DNA from: Villigracilis sp900696595
Lineage (GTDB): Bacteria > Chloroflexota > Anaerolineae > Anaerolineales > Villigracilaceae
Assembly (NCBI GenBank): GCA_030263615.1
Contig: SZPH01000039.1
Location: 1 to 39,509, forward strand
Reading direction: 5' to 3'
DNA: 39,509 nucleotides
Part shown: piece by piece, positions 30,799-39,209 of the stretch
How the letters are laid out: every line of letters starts with the position of its first letter
How positions within the stretch are numbered: the first letter of the stretch is position 1
Program-made: the position numbers and the translations under genes
Notes under the pieces: generated by a model
The model's database searches: none
What the model saw: only the letters and a program-made list of their open reading frames with translations
Told to the model about the DNA's origin: nothing

Positions 30799-32595
30799 TT
30801 ACTCTTCCCACAGGGGAATTATCATGTTGGCTTTCAGTTCCTCGCGGGGTAAAAACGGAAACATGTCTTCCAGCGGCGCGGAAACGATCCGCCCGTCGGG
30901 AAGGGGGCGCGAACTCTGCCGCGGCTCGAAGCCCTGCGCGGGGTCCAGCATCACTTCGCAAAGGCAGGGTCCGCCTGCGTTCAATACCTCGCGCGCGCCA
31001 GCCTCGAAATCCGCTGTGTCGAGTCGTTTTGCCGCAAGCCGATAGGCGCGCGCAAGTTCGATAAAGTCCGGAAAGGTGACGCCCGATTCCGGGCTTTCGC
31101 CCACAACGTCGCCGAAAAATCCCTTTTGCGACGCGCGGATGGATAGATAGCCGTTATTGTTCAACACGAAAATCTTGATCGGCAGCCGGTAATGGGCGAC
31201 GGTCTGCAATTCCTGAATATTCAATTGCAAACTTCCATCCCCGGCAAGGCATATCACGCGCCTGCCTCCGCCCGCCACTGCGGCGCCGATGGCGGCTGGC
31301 AGGTCGTAGCCCATGGAGGCGGAGCCGGAGTTCGAGAAGAGGCGCTGTCCCATTTTTATCCTGCCCGCCTGAAACGACATGATGCAGGCGCTGGCATTGC
31401 CGGTCACAACGATGTCCTCCGCGCCCAAATTATCGAACAAGACCTCCATAAAATGATAAGGGTTGATGCGCCCGTTGAATTCGCGATGTTTTGGAAGCGT
31501 CGCCGGATATTTCCGGTCCCGCGCCTTACACCACGCAAGCCATTCGGCGTGACGATTCGAATCCCAACCTGCGAGTTGGCCCTGCAATTCCCTGAAGAAG
31601 TCTTTCAAATCGGCGCGGATGGGCAGGTCGGGTCGCACGGTGGGTCGGTTTAGTTCCGCCGCGTCCACATCCACCCAGATTTTATAAGCGGCGCGCGCAA
31701 AGGACTTCCAGGCGTAGCCCGTTTGACGGATGTTGAGCCGACTGCCGAGGATGAGCAACGCGTCGGAGTTTTGGACGGCAAAATTCCCGCCGCGCGTGCC
31801 GATGGAGCCGGGCCTGCCGCAATAGACGGGGTCGTCCGAGGCGATGATGTCGTGAGTCCAGGCGGTGGTGACCGGTATGCCCAGCCTGTGGACGGAATTA
31901 AGAAATTGTTCGACCTGCCCGGAGATGCGAACTCCGCTTCCGGCAAGGATGACGGGGCGGCTGGCGTTTTTTAGGTAATCCAATGCGCGGGCGACGGATT
32001 CTTTCAAATGGGCAGGGGCAGGCTCCGGTTCCAGGAATGAGGCGAAGCCTTCCAATTGATTTTCATCCACCAAACTGGATTGCACGTCAATCGGGATATC
32101 CAGCCAGCAGGGGCCGGGGCGCCCGGACTGGGCGAGATGCCATGCTTTTTCGAGATGATAGCGGATGGTCTTCGGTTCTGTGACGGTGACCGCGTATTTT
32201 GTGACGCCTCGCGCCATTGAAACAATGTCGGCTTCCTGGTCGCCAAGTTGGCGCAGGTCGGGCAAATCATAAGAGCGAATGTACGTTTCGCGCTTGACCT
32301 GCCCGGAAAGGATCAGCATTGGGACCGAATCGGTAAACGCGCCATACACGCCGTTGAGCGCGTTAATTCCGCCGGGACCTGTGGTGACGTTGATCACCGC
32401 AGGTTGTCCGGTGATGCGGGCGTAGCCCTCCGCCGCCATGGCGCCGGCTTGTTCATGATGATTGAAGACGGGCGCGATCGCCGGATGTTTGCCGAGAGCG
32501 TAATTGAGAAACATGGAGCCGCCGCCGGTGAGCATAAAAACATGGCGGACGCCGAATTCTGCGAGACGTTTTGCGATATATTCGGAAACACGCAT
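30799..32595 (-). CDS. Thiamine-diphosphate enzyme, acetolactate synthase family, YerE-like candidate
   Basis: This 598-residue protein has the three domains of the IlvB/pyruvate oxidase group: an N-terminal PYR domain with catalytic E48 in NHHEQAGAMAAEGYAR and NVTTGPGG, a central domain with a glycine-rich FAD-type segment (IGTRGGNFAVQNSDALLILG), and a C-terminal PP domain with the thiamine motif GDGSLQLNIQELQTV...LNNNGY. No ilvN or ilvC is nearby. In yersiniose synthesis, YerE is a homologous enzyme that moves an acetyl unit from pyruvate to C4 of CDP-4-keto-3,6-dideoxyhexose, and the rfbF-G-H genes upstream would make that acceptor. The ATG at 32595 shares a base with the preceding TAA; an in-frame GTG lies 9 nt upstream. 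Confidence 0.87.
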   Translation of the reverse strand: MRVSEYIAKRLAEFGVRHVFMLTGGGSMFLNYALGKHPAIAPVFNHHEQAGAMAAEGYARITGQPAVINVTTGPGGINALNGVYGAFTDSVPMLILSGQVKRETYIRSYDLPDLRQLGDQEADIVSMARGVTKYAVTVTEPKTIRYHLEKAWHLAQSGRPGPCWLDIPIDVQSSLVDENQLEGFASFLEPEPAPAHLKESVARALDYLKNASRPVILAGSGVRISGQVEQFLNSVHRLGIPVTTAWTHDIIASDDPVYCGRPGSIGTRGGNFAVQNSDALLILGSRLNIRQTGYAWKSFARAAYKIWVDVDAAELNRPTVRPDLPIRADLKDFFRELQGQLAGWDSNRHAEWLAWCKARDRKYPATLPKHREFNGRINPYHFMEVLFDNLGAEDIVVTGNASACIMSFQAGRIKMGQRLFSNSGSASMGYDLPAAIGAAVAGGGRRVICLAGDGSLQLNIQELQTVAHYRLPIKIFVLNNNGYLSIRASQKGFFGDVVGESPESGVTFPDFIELARAYRLAAKRLDTADFEAGAREVLNAGGPCLCEVMLDPAQGFEPRQSSRPLPDGRIVSAPLEDMFPFLPREELKANMIIPLWEE

Positions 32596-33734
32596 TACTT
32601 CCACTCCTTTGGAAGGGCGTATAGAACCAGTTCAAAATCGTTCATGGCGTGAGAGCGCATGTGAAAGTTGTATTTACCCGGGGCGATATTTTCCACAAGC
32701 ATGGGCAATTGCCAGAGATGTTCGGGGCGATGATAAAGCGAAACGGCAATTCCCGGCGTATGTTCGGATATCAGCCGGCGCGCGCCGAGCAGGGCGTCGT
32801 ACTCCGCCCCTTCAATGTCCATCTTTATCAGGTTTGGCGCGAACGCCGGTATGGCGTCGTCCAAAGCCACACACTGAACGACTGCCGCGCCTTTGTTCGA
32901 AATACCGCTTGCCATGCCCTGCCCCGTCTCAAAAGACAGTTGCCGGGTGGATGAAAATACCCCGCAGGGGAACAGGACGGCTTCGCGAAGAGTCTCTTGG
33001 TTTCGAGAGACGAAATGTGAAAGTTTCGAATAATTCGTTGGATCCGGCTCGAATGCGACCGCGCTTTGAATTGCGATATTGGCGTTCATGAAATCTTTCA
33101 ACGTATCGCCGTCGAATGCGCCGCAATCCACAAACCGAAGCGGGGTCTTCCATGCCGGGAGTCCCGCCGGACGATAAATGTCGAAAAGGTCGGGGTCGGG
33201 CAGCGCCGAGACGTCGCCCGTCAGTCGAAACTCCATGATGGCAGAAAAGAGCGCCCTACTTTTCGAGTCCGCCAACAGGTCGCGCGCCTTGTAAAGAAAG
33301 GGAAGCAGGGAAAAGTAATAATCGCGATTGACGAGCCAATAGCGAATCCCAAGTTCCTCCGCAAAGAAATCGTATAAATCAACGGACGAATAAATCCTGG
33401 AAAAACCTGCGTTCTTCAGGCGGGCAATGATTTTTCGAACATCCGCCTGGTAATTGTGCAAACCAAGAAAAACAACAGCCTTCCCCGCGTCCTTTGTCCG
33501 CGCCGCCTGTTCGGGCAGGTAAACGGGCGTTCCGTTTAGAAACGGTTCGTCTCTCTCCATGTGATCAATGAAACCAGCGACGGGCAAACCGGCGTCCACA
33601 AGCGCGCGATGGACATCCCGCCCGAATGCGCCCGCGCCGTAAACAAACGCGGGAAAATACCCATCGAACAATTCCTGGTTTGCATCCATTCGTTCAGACG
33701 CTCTTTCGACCAATTTTTCGAGAAAGTCATCCAT
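32595..33734 (-). CDS. FkbM-family methyltransferase with N-terminal Rossmann segment
   Basis: This 379-residue protein has an FkbM-type SAM-dependent methyltransferase domain in its second half (RFVDCGAFDGDTL, VAFEPDPTNYSKL, VALDDAI, LIKMDIEGAEYDALLGA). FkbM proteins usually O-methylate sugars or polyketides. The first 130 residues hold another Rossmann-like module (PAFVYGAGAFGRDVHRAL, GFIDHMER, GTPVYLPEQ) that resembles the C-terminal segment of the next protein upstream. It may O-methylate the sugar built by this operon. The ATG at 33734 overlaps the preceding TAA (TAATG), with GGAGAG upstream. Confidence 0.86.
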   Translation of the reverse strand: MDDFLEKLVERASERMDANQELFDGYFPAFVYGAGAFGRDVHRALVDAGLPVAGFIDHMERDEPFLNGTPVYLPEQAARTKDAGKAVVFLGLHNYQADVRKIIARLKNAGFSRIYSSVDLYDFFAEELGIRYWLVNRDYYFSLLPFLYKARDLLADSKSRALFSAIMEFRLTGDVSALPDPDLFDIYRPAGLPAWKTPLRFVDCGAFDGDTLKDFMNANIAIQSAVAFEPDPTNYSKLSHFVSRNQETLREAVLFPCGVFSSTRQLSFETGQGMASGISNKGAAVVQCVALDDAIPAFAPNLIKMDIEGAEYDALLGARRLISEHTPGIAVSLYHRPEHLWQLPMLVENIAPGKYNFHMRSHAMNDFELVLYALPKEWK

Positions 33735-34924
33735 TACATCTCTCCCAGCGGGCAATAAATTTCATTCGCGCAGCCCATGTTGCGTATTTGTTCGGCGATC
33801 GAACGGTGATGCAGCAAGGTGGCGATCAGGATCGGGACGTTCCACTTGCGCAATTCGTCCGGCGGCAGGATTGGTTTGCCGCGCAGGACCTTGCCGTGAT
33901 TGATCGGGTTGTTGTCCACGAAAGCGGCGATATCCGCCCGGGCGAGCGAGGTTTCAGCCAGAAGTTTCATGGCAAGCTGCCCGGTTCCCCAAACGATGAT
34001 TGACGGGTTTCGGGAAATGAGACCGGCGATTTGCGCGTCAATTTCGCTCATCATTTTTTTCGAGCGGTCAATATAATCTTCGATCCTTTGGCGCAACAGT
34101 CCGTCCTTTTTCAAGGCGGCGGCGGGCGCGCCTTCAACCCGTTTCCAGACCCCAAAAACAGCCGGGTAGCGCATATCGCCGCCCACAATCAAATCTTTCG
34201 AACCTCCGTTTACAAACGTAAACCCGCGCGCCTCCATCAAATTTCGCAGGCAGAGCAACGAAAAATGGTTGATGTGCTCCACGTTGAAATCCTGCAGGGG
34301 GGCGTAGATAAAGTCAACATAGCGCGCGGCGTCGGGGGTTTCCAAATAGACCATGCCGCCCGGTCGCAATCGCTCGGTAATCCAGTCCAGCGCGCCCTGA
34401 GCGTCCCGCACATGTTCGAGCGTGTGAGAAAGTATGACGCAGTCATAAGCGTTCTTCTTGAACGGCTGGAACAAGGAACCCCGGCGCGCCTCGACGCCGA
34501 TTCGACGGGTGTTTTCCACGCAGGCGGGGGAAGGGTCAATGCCGCAAAGGTTTTCATAGCCCAAATCTTTCAGGGCTTTCAGCAGTCCGCCGTTGGCGCA
34601 TCCGACGTCCAGAACGCTTAACTTCGCGTCGCCTAAAACGTCGGCTATCTGACGCGCCGTTTCCTGCTGGCGTTTCCAATCGAGCGGGTTGTCCACGCCG
34701 CCGGTTCCGGTTTTGGCGTCTTCGTATTTGGAATGTTCGGCATAAAACCTGTCATAGTCCGCCTGGGTCGCGTCGGTGTCGGCGTAGACAAAACCGCAAG
34801 CCGCGCAAACCGCCACGTCGTATCCCGCCGCCAAAGGATGCCCCTCCGGCAGTTCGAATTTTTGAGAATGAAGAACGTCAACATTCCCGGCTGCGCAGAT
34901 TGGGCAAGCCCGTTTTGCCTTCAC
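33734..34924 (-). CDS. Three-domain methyltransferase, sugar C-methyltransferase-like
   Basis: This 396-residue protein has an N-terminal zinc-binding domain (CPICAAG...CAACGFVYADT), a class I SAM methyltransferase core (LSVLDVGCANGGLLKAL, GIDPSPACVEN, DCVILSHTLEHV) and a C-terminal Rossmann module (IIVWGTGQLAMKLLAET, AAFVDNNPINHGK, GKPILPPDEL). The same order is found in deoxysugar C-methyltransferases such as TylC3 and NovU, which methylate a carbon next to a keto group. Whether this one acts on carbon or oxygen cannot be read from the sequence. GTG at 34924 is chosen because it overlaps the preceding TGA (GTGA), follows GGAGG by 6 nt and starts just before the zinc motif. Confidence 0.83.
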   Translation of the reverse strand: MKAKRACPICAAGNVDVLHSQKFELPEGHPLAAGYDVAVCAACGFVYADTDATQADYDRFYAEHSKYEDAKTGTGGVDNPLDWKRQQETARQIADVLGDAKLSVLDVGCANGGLLKALKDLGYENLCGIDPSPACVENTRRIGVEARRGSLFQPFKKNAYDCVILSHTLEHVRDAQGALDWITERLRPGGMVYLETPDAARYVDFIYAPLQDFNVEHINHFSLLCLRNLMEARGFTFVNGGSKDLIVGGDMRYPAVFGVWKRVEGAPAAALKKDGLLRQRIEDYIDRSKKMMSEIDAQIAGLISRNPSIIVWGTGQLAMKLLAETSLARADIAAFVDNNPINHGKVLRGKPILPPDELRKWNVPILIATLLHHRSIAEQIRNMGCANEIYCPLGEM

Positions 34925-35961
34925 GCCCGCCCTCCCCGCAACGACGCCATCGCGCGGCGAATTCCTTCTTCCATGTCCACGTATTGTTTCAAACCCAATT
35001 CTGTCCGCGCCCGCTTTGTGGATGGAACATACCGCTCGGCGGGAAGGTCGGGATTCGACGCTCCCTGAATCACGATTTGGGGGGCGGGATTCACGCTTCG
35101 CGCCACGACGCGGGCTGTTTCCGCAATCGAAACGGATTCTTCGCCGCCGACGTTGTATGCGCGGCAGGGCGTTCCGCGCATAAGAATCGTCCACAGCCAG
35201 ACGGCGAGATCAGCCGCATAAAGGTAGGAGCGGCGCGGAGAGCCGTCGCCTTTGACGATAATCGGTCCGCCGCCGAGCGCGTCGCGGATGAAGTTGCCGG
35301 CGGCGAAGTGCGCGTCCAGCGGCAGGCGCGGACCGACAAAGGCAAAACAGCGCGCGATCAACGGGCTGAGGTTGTGCCGCCCGGCATACAGGGCGCATAA
35401 GTGTTCGGCGGCGCGCTTTCCGTTGGCGTAAGCCGCGCGAGGGTCGAGCGGGTCCGGCGCGCCGGTATATTCTTCGGGGATGCGCGTGATTTCAGGCGGC
35501 TGCCTGCCGTAAACCGCCCCGGAACTTGTGAAAAGAAACCGCTCCGCTTTGCAGTGAACGGCGAAATCAAGGGCGCGGCGCGCGCCTTCCACAATGGTAT
35601 CGAACATCAAAAGCGGATTCTCGTTATTGAGTCTGGCGCTGGCGTCCGTCGCGGCATGGATAATGTGGGAATATTCGCCTTCGGGAAAATCGAAGTTGCG
35701 GACGTCGCCATGGAGAAGTTGAACGGCGGGATCCAGCCCGAGGTGAGGAAAAGCCGCCTGAAACGAATCGGGGGCGCGGGTCAGGACGGAGGCGGAAGCC
35801 TTTAATCCCAATTTTTGGTTGGCGTTAAGAAAACTCTCGAGCAGCCACGTTCCAAAGAAGCCCGTTCCGCCGGTGATGAACAGGCGCGCGCCGCGCAAGT
35901 CGTTCCACAGGTCGCGGGCGCGGTCGAGGATGTGAGCGAGGTCGGCTTCGGGCAGGCGCAT
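34921..35961 (-). CDS. NAD-dependent sugar epimerase/dehydratase/reductase (extended SDR)
   Basis: This 346-residue protein is an extended short-chain dehydrogenase: cofactor motif TGGTGFFG (near residue 31), the SSGAVYG serine strand and the YANGK catalytic tyrosine-lysine pair. The NDP-sugar-binding half follows (ARCFAFVGPRLPLDAHFAAGN, GSPRRSYLYAADLA). By position after rfbH it could be the ketoreductase that finishes the 3,6-dideoxy or branched sugar, the role of Abe, Prt or YerF in known pathways. It could equally be an epimerase. Its ATG shares a base with the rfbH TGA (TGATG). Confidence 0.85.
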   Translation of the reverse strand: MRLPEADLAHILDRARDLWNDLRGARLFITGGTGFFGTWLLESFLNANQKLGLKASASVLTRAPDSFQAAFPHLGLDPAVQLLHGDVRNFDFPEGEYSHIIHAATDASARLNNENPLLMFDTIVEGARRALDFAVHCKAERFLFTSSGAVYGRQPPEITRIPEEYTGAPDPLDPRAAYANGKRAAEHLCALYAGRHNLSPLIARCFAFVGPRLPLDAHFAAGNFIRDALGGGPIIVKGDGSPRRSYLYAADLAVWLWTILMRGTPCRAYNVGGEESVSIAETARVVARSVNPAPQIVIQGASNPDLPAERYVPSTKRARTELGLKQYVDMEEGIRRAMASLRGGRA

Positions 35962-37277
35962 CAGCGGGACTCGCAGAATTGGCGCATGATTTCAGCGACG
36001 TAATCGAGCATGGGGCGGGTAATGCCCGGATAGACGCCGATCCAAAACACGCGGCGCATGACTTCGTCCGAGTTTTTCAGGTCGCCGATCACGCGGTATG
36101 CCCTTCCGCGATAGGCGGGCTGGCGGATCAAGTTTCCGCCGAACAGAAGGCGCGTGCCGATCTTGCGCGCTTCGAGATGGCGGACCAATTCGTCGCGCGA
36201 AAAAGGGGCTTCGGGGCGGACGAAGATCGGGAAACCGAACCAGCTGGGGGTCGAATTACGAGTCGCTTGCGGGAGGATGAAGAATTCCTGCAAGGGAGAT
36301 AACAGTTCGGTCAGATAATCGAAATTCGCGCGGCGCTTTTCGATAAACCCGCTCAATTTTTTGAGCTGCGAGACGCCGACCGCGGCTTGCATATCGGTCG
36401 CCTTCAGGTTGTAGCCGATGTGCGAGTAGGTGTATTTGTGGTCGTATCCGCGCGGGAGATCGCCAATCTGCCAGTCGAAGCGCTTGTAGCAGGTGTTGTC
36501 TTTGCCCGGCTCGCACCAGCAATCGCGCCCCCAGTCGCGGAACGATTCGATGATCTTTTTCAACTTCGGCTTGTCGGTGAGGAGCGCGCCGCCCTCTCCC
36601 ATTGTGATGTGATGCGCGGGGTAAAAACTGACCGTCGCCACGTCGCCAAAGGTCGCCACCATGCGACCGTCGTACAGCGCCCCGACCGCGTCGCAACAAT
36701 CTTCGATCAGCCAGAGGTTATGCTTCTTGCAAAACTCCGTGACCGTTTTCAGGTCGAATGGATTCCCAAGCGTGTGGGCGACCATTACAGCGCGGGTCTT
36801 CTCCGAAAGCGCGGCTTCCAGTTGCGCCGCGTCAATGTTGTAGGTTGGAATGTCCACGTCGAGAAAGGCCGGTATCAGCCCGTTTTGAAATATGGGGTTG
36901 ACCGTCGTCGGGAATCCCGCCGCGACCGTGACGACTTCGTCGCCGGGTTGCAGTCGTCTTTCCCTCAACAGCGGCGAGGTCAGGCAGCTCAGCGCCAGCA
37001 AATTCGCGGAAGAACCCGAGTTCGTCAGAATGGCATGGCGCATGTTGAAAAAACGCGCAAACGCCTTTTCGAATTGTCGCGCGAAACGCCCCTCGGTCAG
37101 CCAGAAGTCAAGGCTTGAGTCGACCAACGATTGCACGTCGGCGGCGTCGAACACGCGCCCCGCCACGGGGACGGCGGTTTCGCCGGGGATGAATTTTCCC
37201 GCCGGGAATTCTTCCGCGGCGTACTCGGCGGTCAGCGCCAGAATCCTCGCGCGCAGTTCGTCGGAGCGCTCACTCAT
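35961..37277 (-). CDS. rfbH: CDP-4-keto-6-deoxyglucose 3-dehydratase (RfbH/DdhC/E1)
   Basis: This 438-residue enzyme removes the C3 hydroxyl of CDP-4-keto-6-deoxy-D-glucose using PMP and a [2Fe-2S] cluster. The lysine that normally binds PLP in this aminotransferase fold is replaced by H222 in SFYPAHHITMGEGG, the hallmark of E1 dehydrases. The cluster ligands C195, C253, C255 and C263 fit C-x57-C-x-C-x7-C exactly. Length equals the family standard. The E3 reductase (DdhD/AscD) that reduces E1 in known pathways is not in this window. The ATG lies inside the end of rfbG (8-nt overlap). Confidence 0.95.
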   Translation of the reverse strand: MSERSDELRARILALTAEYAAEEFPAGKFIPGETAVPVAGRVFDAADVQSLVDSSLDFWLTEGRFARQFEKAFARFFNMRHAILTNSGSSANLLALSCLTSPLLRERRLQPGDEVVTVAAGFPTTVNPIFQNGLIPAFLDVDIPTYNIDAAQLEAALSEKTRAVMVAHTLGNPFDLKTVTEFCKKHNLWLIEDCCDAVGALYDGRMVATFGDVATVSFYPAHHITMGEGGALLTDKPKLKKIIESFRDWGRDCWCEPGKDNTCYKRFDWQIGDLPRGYDHKYTYSHIGYNLKATDMQAAVGVSQLKKLSGFIEKRRANFDYLTELLSPLQEFFILPQATRNSTPSWFGFPIFVRPEAPFSRDELVRHLEARKIGTRLLFGGNLIRQPAYRGRAYRVIGDLKNSDEVMRRVFWIGVYPGITRPMLDYVAEIMRQFCESR

Positions 37278-38250
37278 TGCCCAAGAAATCCTTATACCAG
37301 TCAATCGTTAATTTCAACGCTTCATCCAAATTGAAAAGCGGCTTCCAATCCAGCAAACGGCGGGCTTTTTCCGCGCTCAAATACTGGCGGCGGATCTCAT
37401 TCGACGCTTCATTGAGGATCTCGGGTTTAAGGTCGGACCCCATCGAATGAAGAATCTTTTGGACGATCTCCAAAACGGTGACTTGTGTCTCATTGGAAAA
37501 GTTGAACGACTCGCCCACAAGCGAGCGGTTCGCGGCAAGTTGTTCCGCCAGAAGCATGTATGCCGCCGCGCCGTCTTCCACATAGAAGTAGTCGCGAATG
37601 TATTGCCCGTCCGAACGGATCACGGGACGTTGTCCGCGCAGGATCGAACGGATGGCGCCGGGAATGATGCGGTTCCAGTTTAGATCGCCGCCGCCGTAGA
37701 AATTGCCGCAACGGGTAATAACTACCGGCAGGTCGTAGCTTTTGGCGTATGCGGAGGCGATCAAATCCGCCGCCGATTTGCTCACGTCATACGGGTGCTG
37801 TCCCTGCAGCGGGGTCTTTTCGTCGTAGGGCAGGGTTTCCTGATCGCCATACGCCTTGTCGGAGGAGGCCATGACCAGTTGTTTCACTTTCGGGCTGCGG
37901 CGGGCGGCTTCCAGCACGTTCCACGTCCCGGCTATGTTGGTCTCGAAGGTGGAAAGCGGGTTGCGGTTGGCGATGGTGACAATTGTTTGAGCCGCAAGAT
38001 GAATTACCGTATCAATCTCATATTCGCCGAGCGCGCGCTCGAGGACTTCGCGGTCGCGCACATCGCCGCGAACGACTTTGACTTTTTCGATCAGCCCGCT
38101 TCGGACCAGTTCGCTTTGCGGAATCCAATCTCTTACCAGGCAGACTACATCTGCTCCGCTTTTTACAAGGCGTTTTACGAGCCACGATCCGACCAATCCC
38201 GTTCCGCCGGTCACAAAGGTCGGGCGATCCAGCCAAAATGCCCGGTTCAC
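37270..38250 (-). CDS. rfbG: CDP-glucose 4,6-dehydratase (RfbG/DdhB)
   Basis: This 326-residue extended SDR should convert CDP-glucose to CDP-4-keto-6-deoxyglucose. It shows the cofactor motif TGGTGLVGSWL near the N-terminus, ASSDKAYG, the catalytic YDVSK, RCGNFYGGGDLNWNRIIPG and RSDGQYIRDYFYVEDGAAAY, typical of CDP-glucose dehydratases. It is about 30 residues shorter than enteric RfbG. GTG at 38250 overlaps the rfbF TGA (GTGA); a TTG 12 nt upstream is an alternative. Assignment rests on the motifs plus its place between rfbF and rfbH. Confidence 0.9.
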   Translation of the reverse strand: MNRAFWLDRPTFVTGGTGLVGSWLVKRLVKSGADVVCLVRDWIPQSELVRSGLIEKVKVVRGDVRDREVLERALGEYEIDTVIHLAAQTIVTIANRNPLSTFETNIAGTWNVLEAARRSPKVKQLVMASSDKAYGDQETLPYDEKTPLQGQHPYDVSKSAADLIASAYAKSYDLPVVITRCGNFYGGGDLNWNRIIPGAIRSILRGQRPVIRSDGQYIRDYFYVEDGAAAYMLLAEQLAANRSLVGESFNFSNETQVTVLEIVQKILHSMGSDLKPEILNEASNEIRRQYLSAEKARRLLDWKPLFNLDEALKLTIDWYKDFLGNE

Positions 38251-39014
38251 CAGATTTTCCAAGGCGCCTTCCCTTCCTGCCAAAGCCTGTTGAGCAAGTG
38301 GACGTCGCGCTGCGTATCCATGGACTGCCAAAAACCCTGGTGTTGATAGGCGCTCAAACCGCCGGCGGCGGCGATTTTCTCCAAAGATTCGAATTCCCAA
38401 AATGTGTTGTCGCCCTCGATGTAATCCACAATGCCGGGTTGCAGCACAAAAAAACCGCCGTTTATCCAACCCTCGCCAATTTGCGGTTTTTCCTTGAACT
38501 CCACCACCTGCGAGCCCTCTAGAATCATCTGACCGAAGCGCGCGGGCGGACGCACTGCCGTAAGCGTGGCGAGCCTGCCCTGTTGTCGGTGAAAATCCAC
38601 CAGCGCCGGAACGTTAATGTTGCCGACGCCGTCGCCATAGGTCAGCATGAAGGGCTGGTCGCCGATGAATTCCGCCAGGCGCTTCACACGCCCGCCCGTA
38701 TTCGTCTCCAGTCCCGTGTCCAGCAGGTGAACCGTCCAGTCCTCCCCAGCCATGCGATGCGGATCCACCTCCCCCGTCCGGGTCTTGATCGTGAGACTCC
38801 TCGACAATAAGTGGTAATTCAAAAAGTAATCCTTGATCGCTTCGCCTTTATATCCCAGCGCCACCACAAATTCGTTGAACCCATACGCGCTATAGATTTT
38901 CATGATATGCCACAGAATCGGCATCCCGCCCACCTCGACCATCGGTTTGGGCTTTAGCACGGTTTCTTCGGACAGGCGGGTGCCCAAACCGCCCGCCAGG
39001 ATCGCTACTTTCAT
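38247..39014 (-). CDS. rfbF: Glucose-1-phosphate cytidylyltransferase (RfbF/DdhA)
   Basis: This 255-residue enzyme makes CDP-glucose from CTP and glucose 1-phosphate, the first step toward CDP-3,6-dideoxyhexoses. The nucleotidyltransferase signature ILAGGLGTRLSEET and PKPMVEVGG opens the protein. LTYGDGVGNIN carries the metal-binding aspartate, and VVEFKEKP, INGGFFVL and FWQSMDTQRD complete the RfbF pattern. Length is normal. It is the first gene of the eleven-gene operon, with AAGGAG 8 nt before the ATG and TATAAT 32 nt before it. Confidence 0.96.
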   Translation of the reverse strand: MKVAILAGGLGTRLSEETVLKPKPMVEVGGMPILWHIMKIYSAYGFNEFVVALGYKGEAIKDYFLNYHLLSRSLTIKTRTGEVDPHRMAGEDWTVHLLDTGLETNTGGRVKRLAEFIGDQPFMLTYGDGVGNINVPALVDFHRQQGRLATLTAVRPPARFGQMILEGSQVVEFKEKPQIGEGWINGGFFVLQPGIVDYIEGDNTFWEFESLEKIAAAGGLSAYQHQGFWQSMDTQRDVHLLNRLWQEGKAPWKIW

Positions 39015-39046
39015 GGGCGGGGCTCCTTCAAAGTCATTACAGGCAA

Positions 39047-39052
39047 ATTATA
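39047..39052 (-). promoter_or_regulatory. -10 box (TATAAT) of the glycan operon
   Basis: A perfect TATAAT on the minus strand, 32 nt before the rfbF ATG, with AAGGAG (39023-39028) in the leader. The 13-mer CGCGTGTATAATT around it is identical to the one before the tgt-uppP operon. No -35 box is evident. Confidence 0.6.
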
Positions 39053-39209
39053 CACGCGGGCAAAGACGATATTCCCGCCGGATTGATCTCTTCTTAAAAA
39101 AACAAAGCGACATCCCGAATGTCCGCCGGGTGTTGCGTTTCGCGCCGCGAAAAACCGGGAAGCCCCCAAATTACCGCCACGCGGAGTAACACGGATTTTT
39201 TCTCTGATT

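Noticed and set aside
30764..30961. N-terminal extension of the NeuB-family protein
   Set aside because: The frame is open but lies mostly inside the end of the upstream thiamine-enzyme gene, is Arg-rich, and a good ribosome binding site marks the ATG at 30763.
30799..32595. Housekeeping acetolactate synthase (ilvB)
   Set aside because: No ilvN, ilvC or other branched-chain amino-acid gene is adjacent, and the gene is overlapped into a sugar operon; kept as family name only.
38251..38469. N-terminal extension of rfbG
   Set aside because: The extra residues are antiphase rfbF sequence; the Rossmann motif starts soon after the GTG at 38250.
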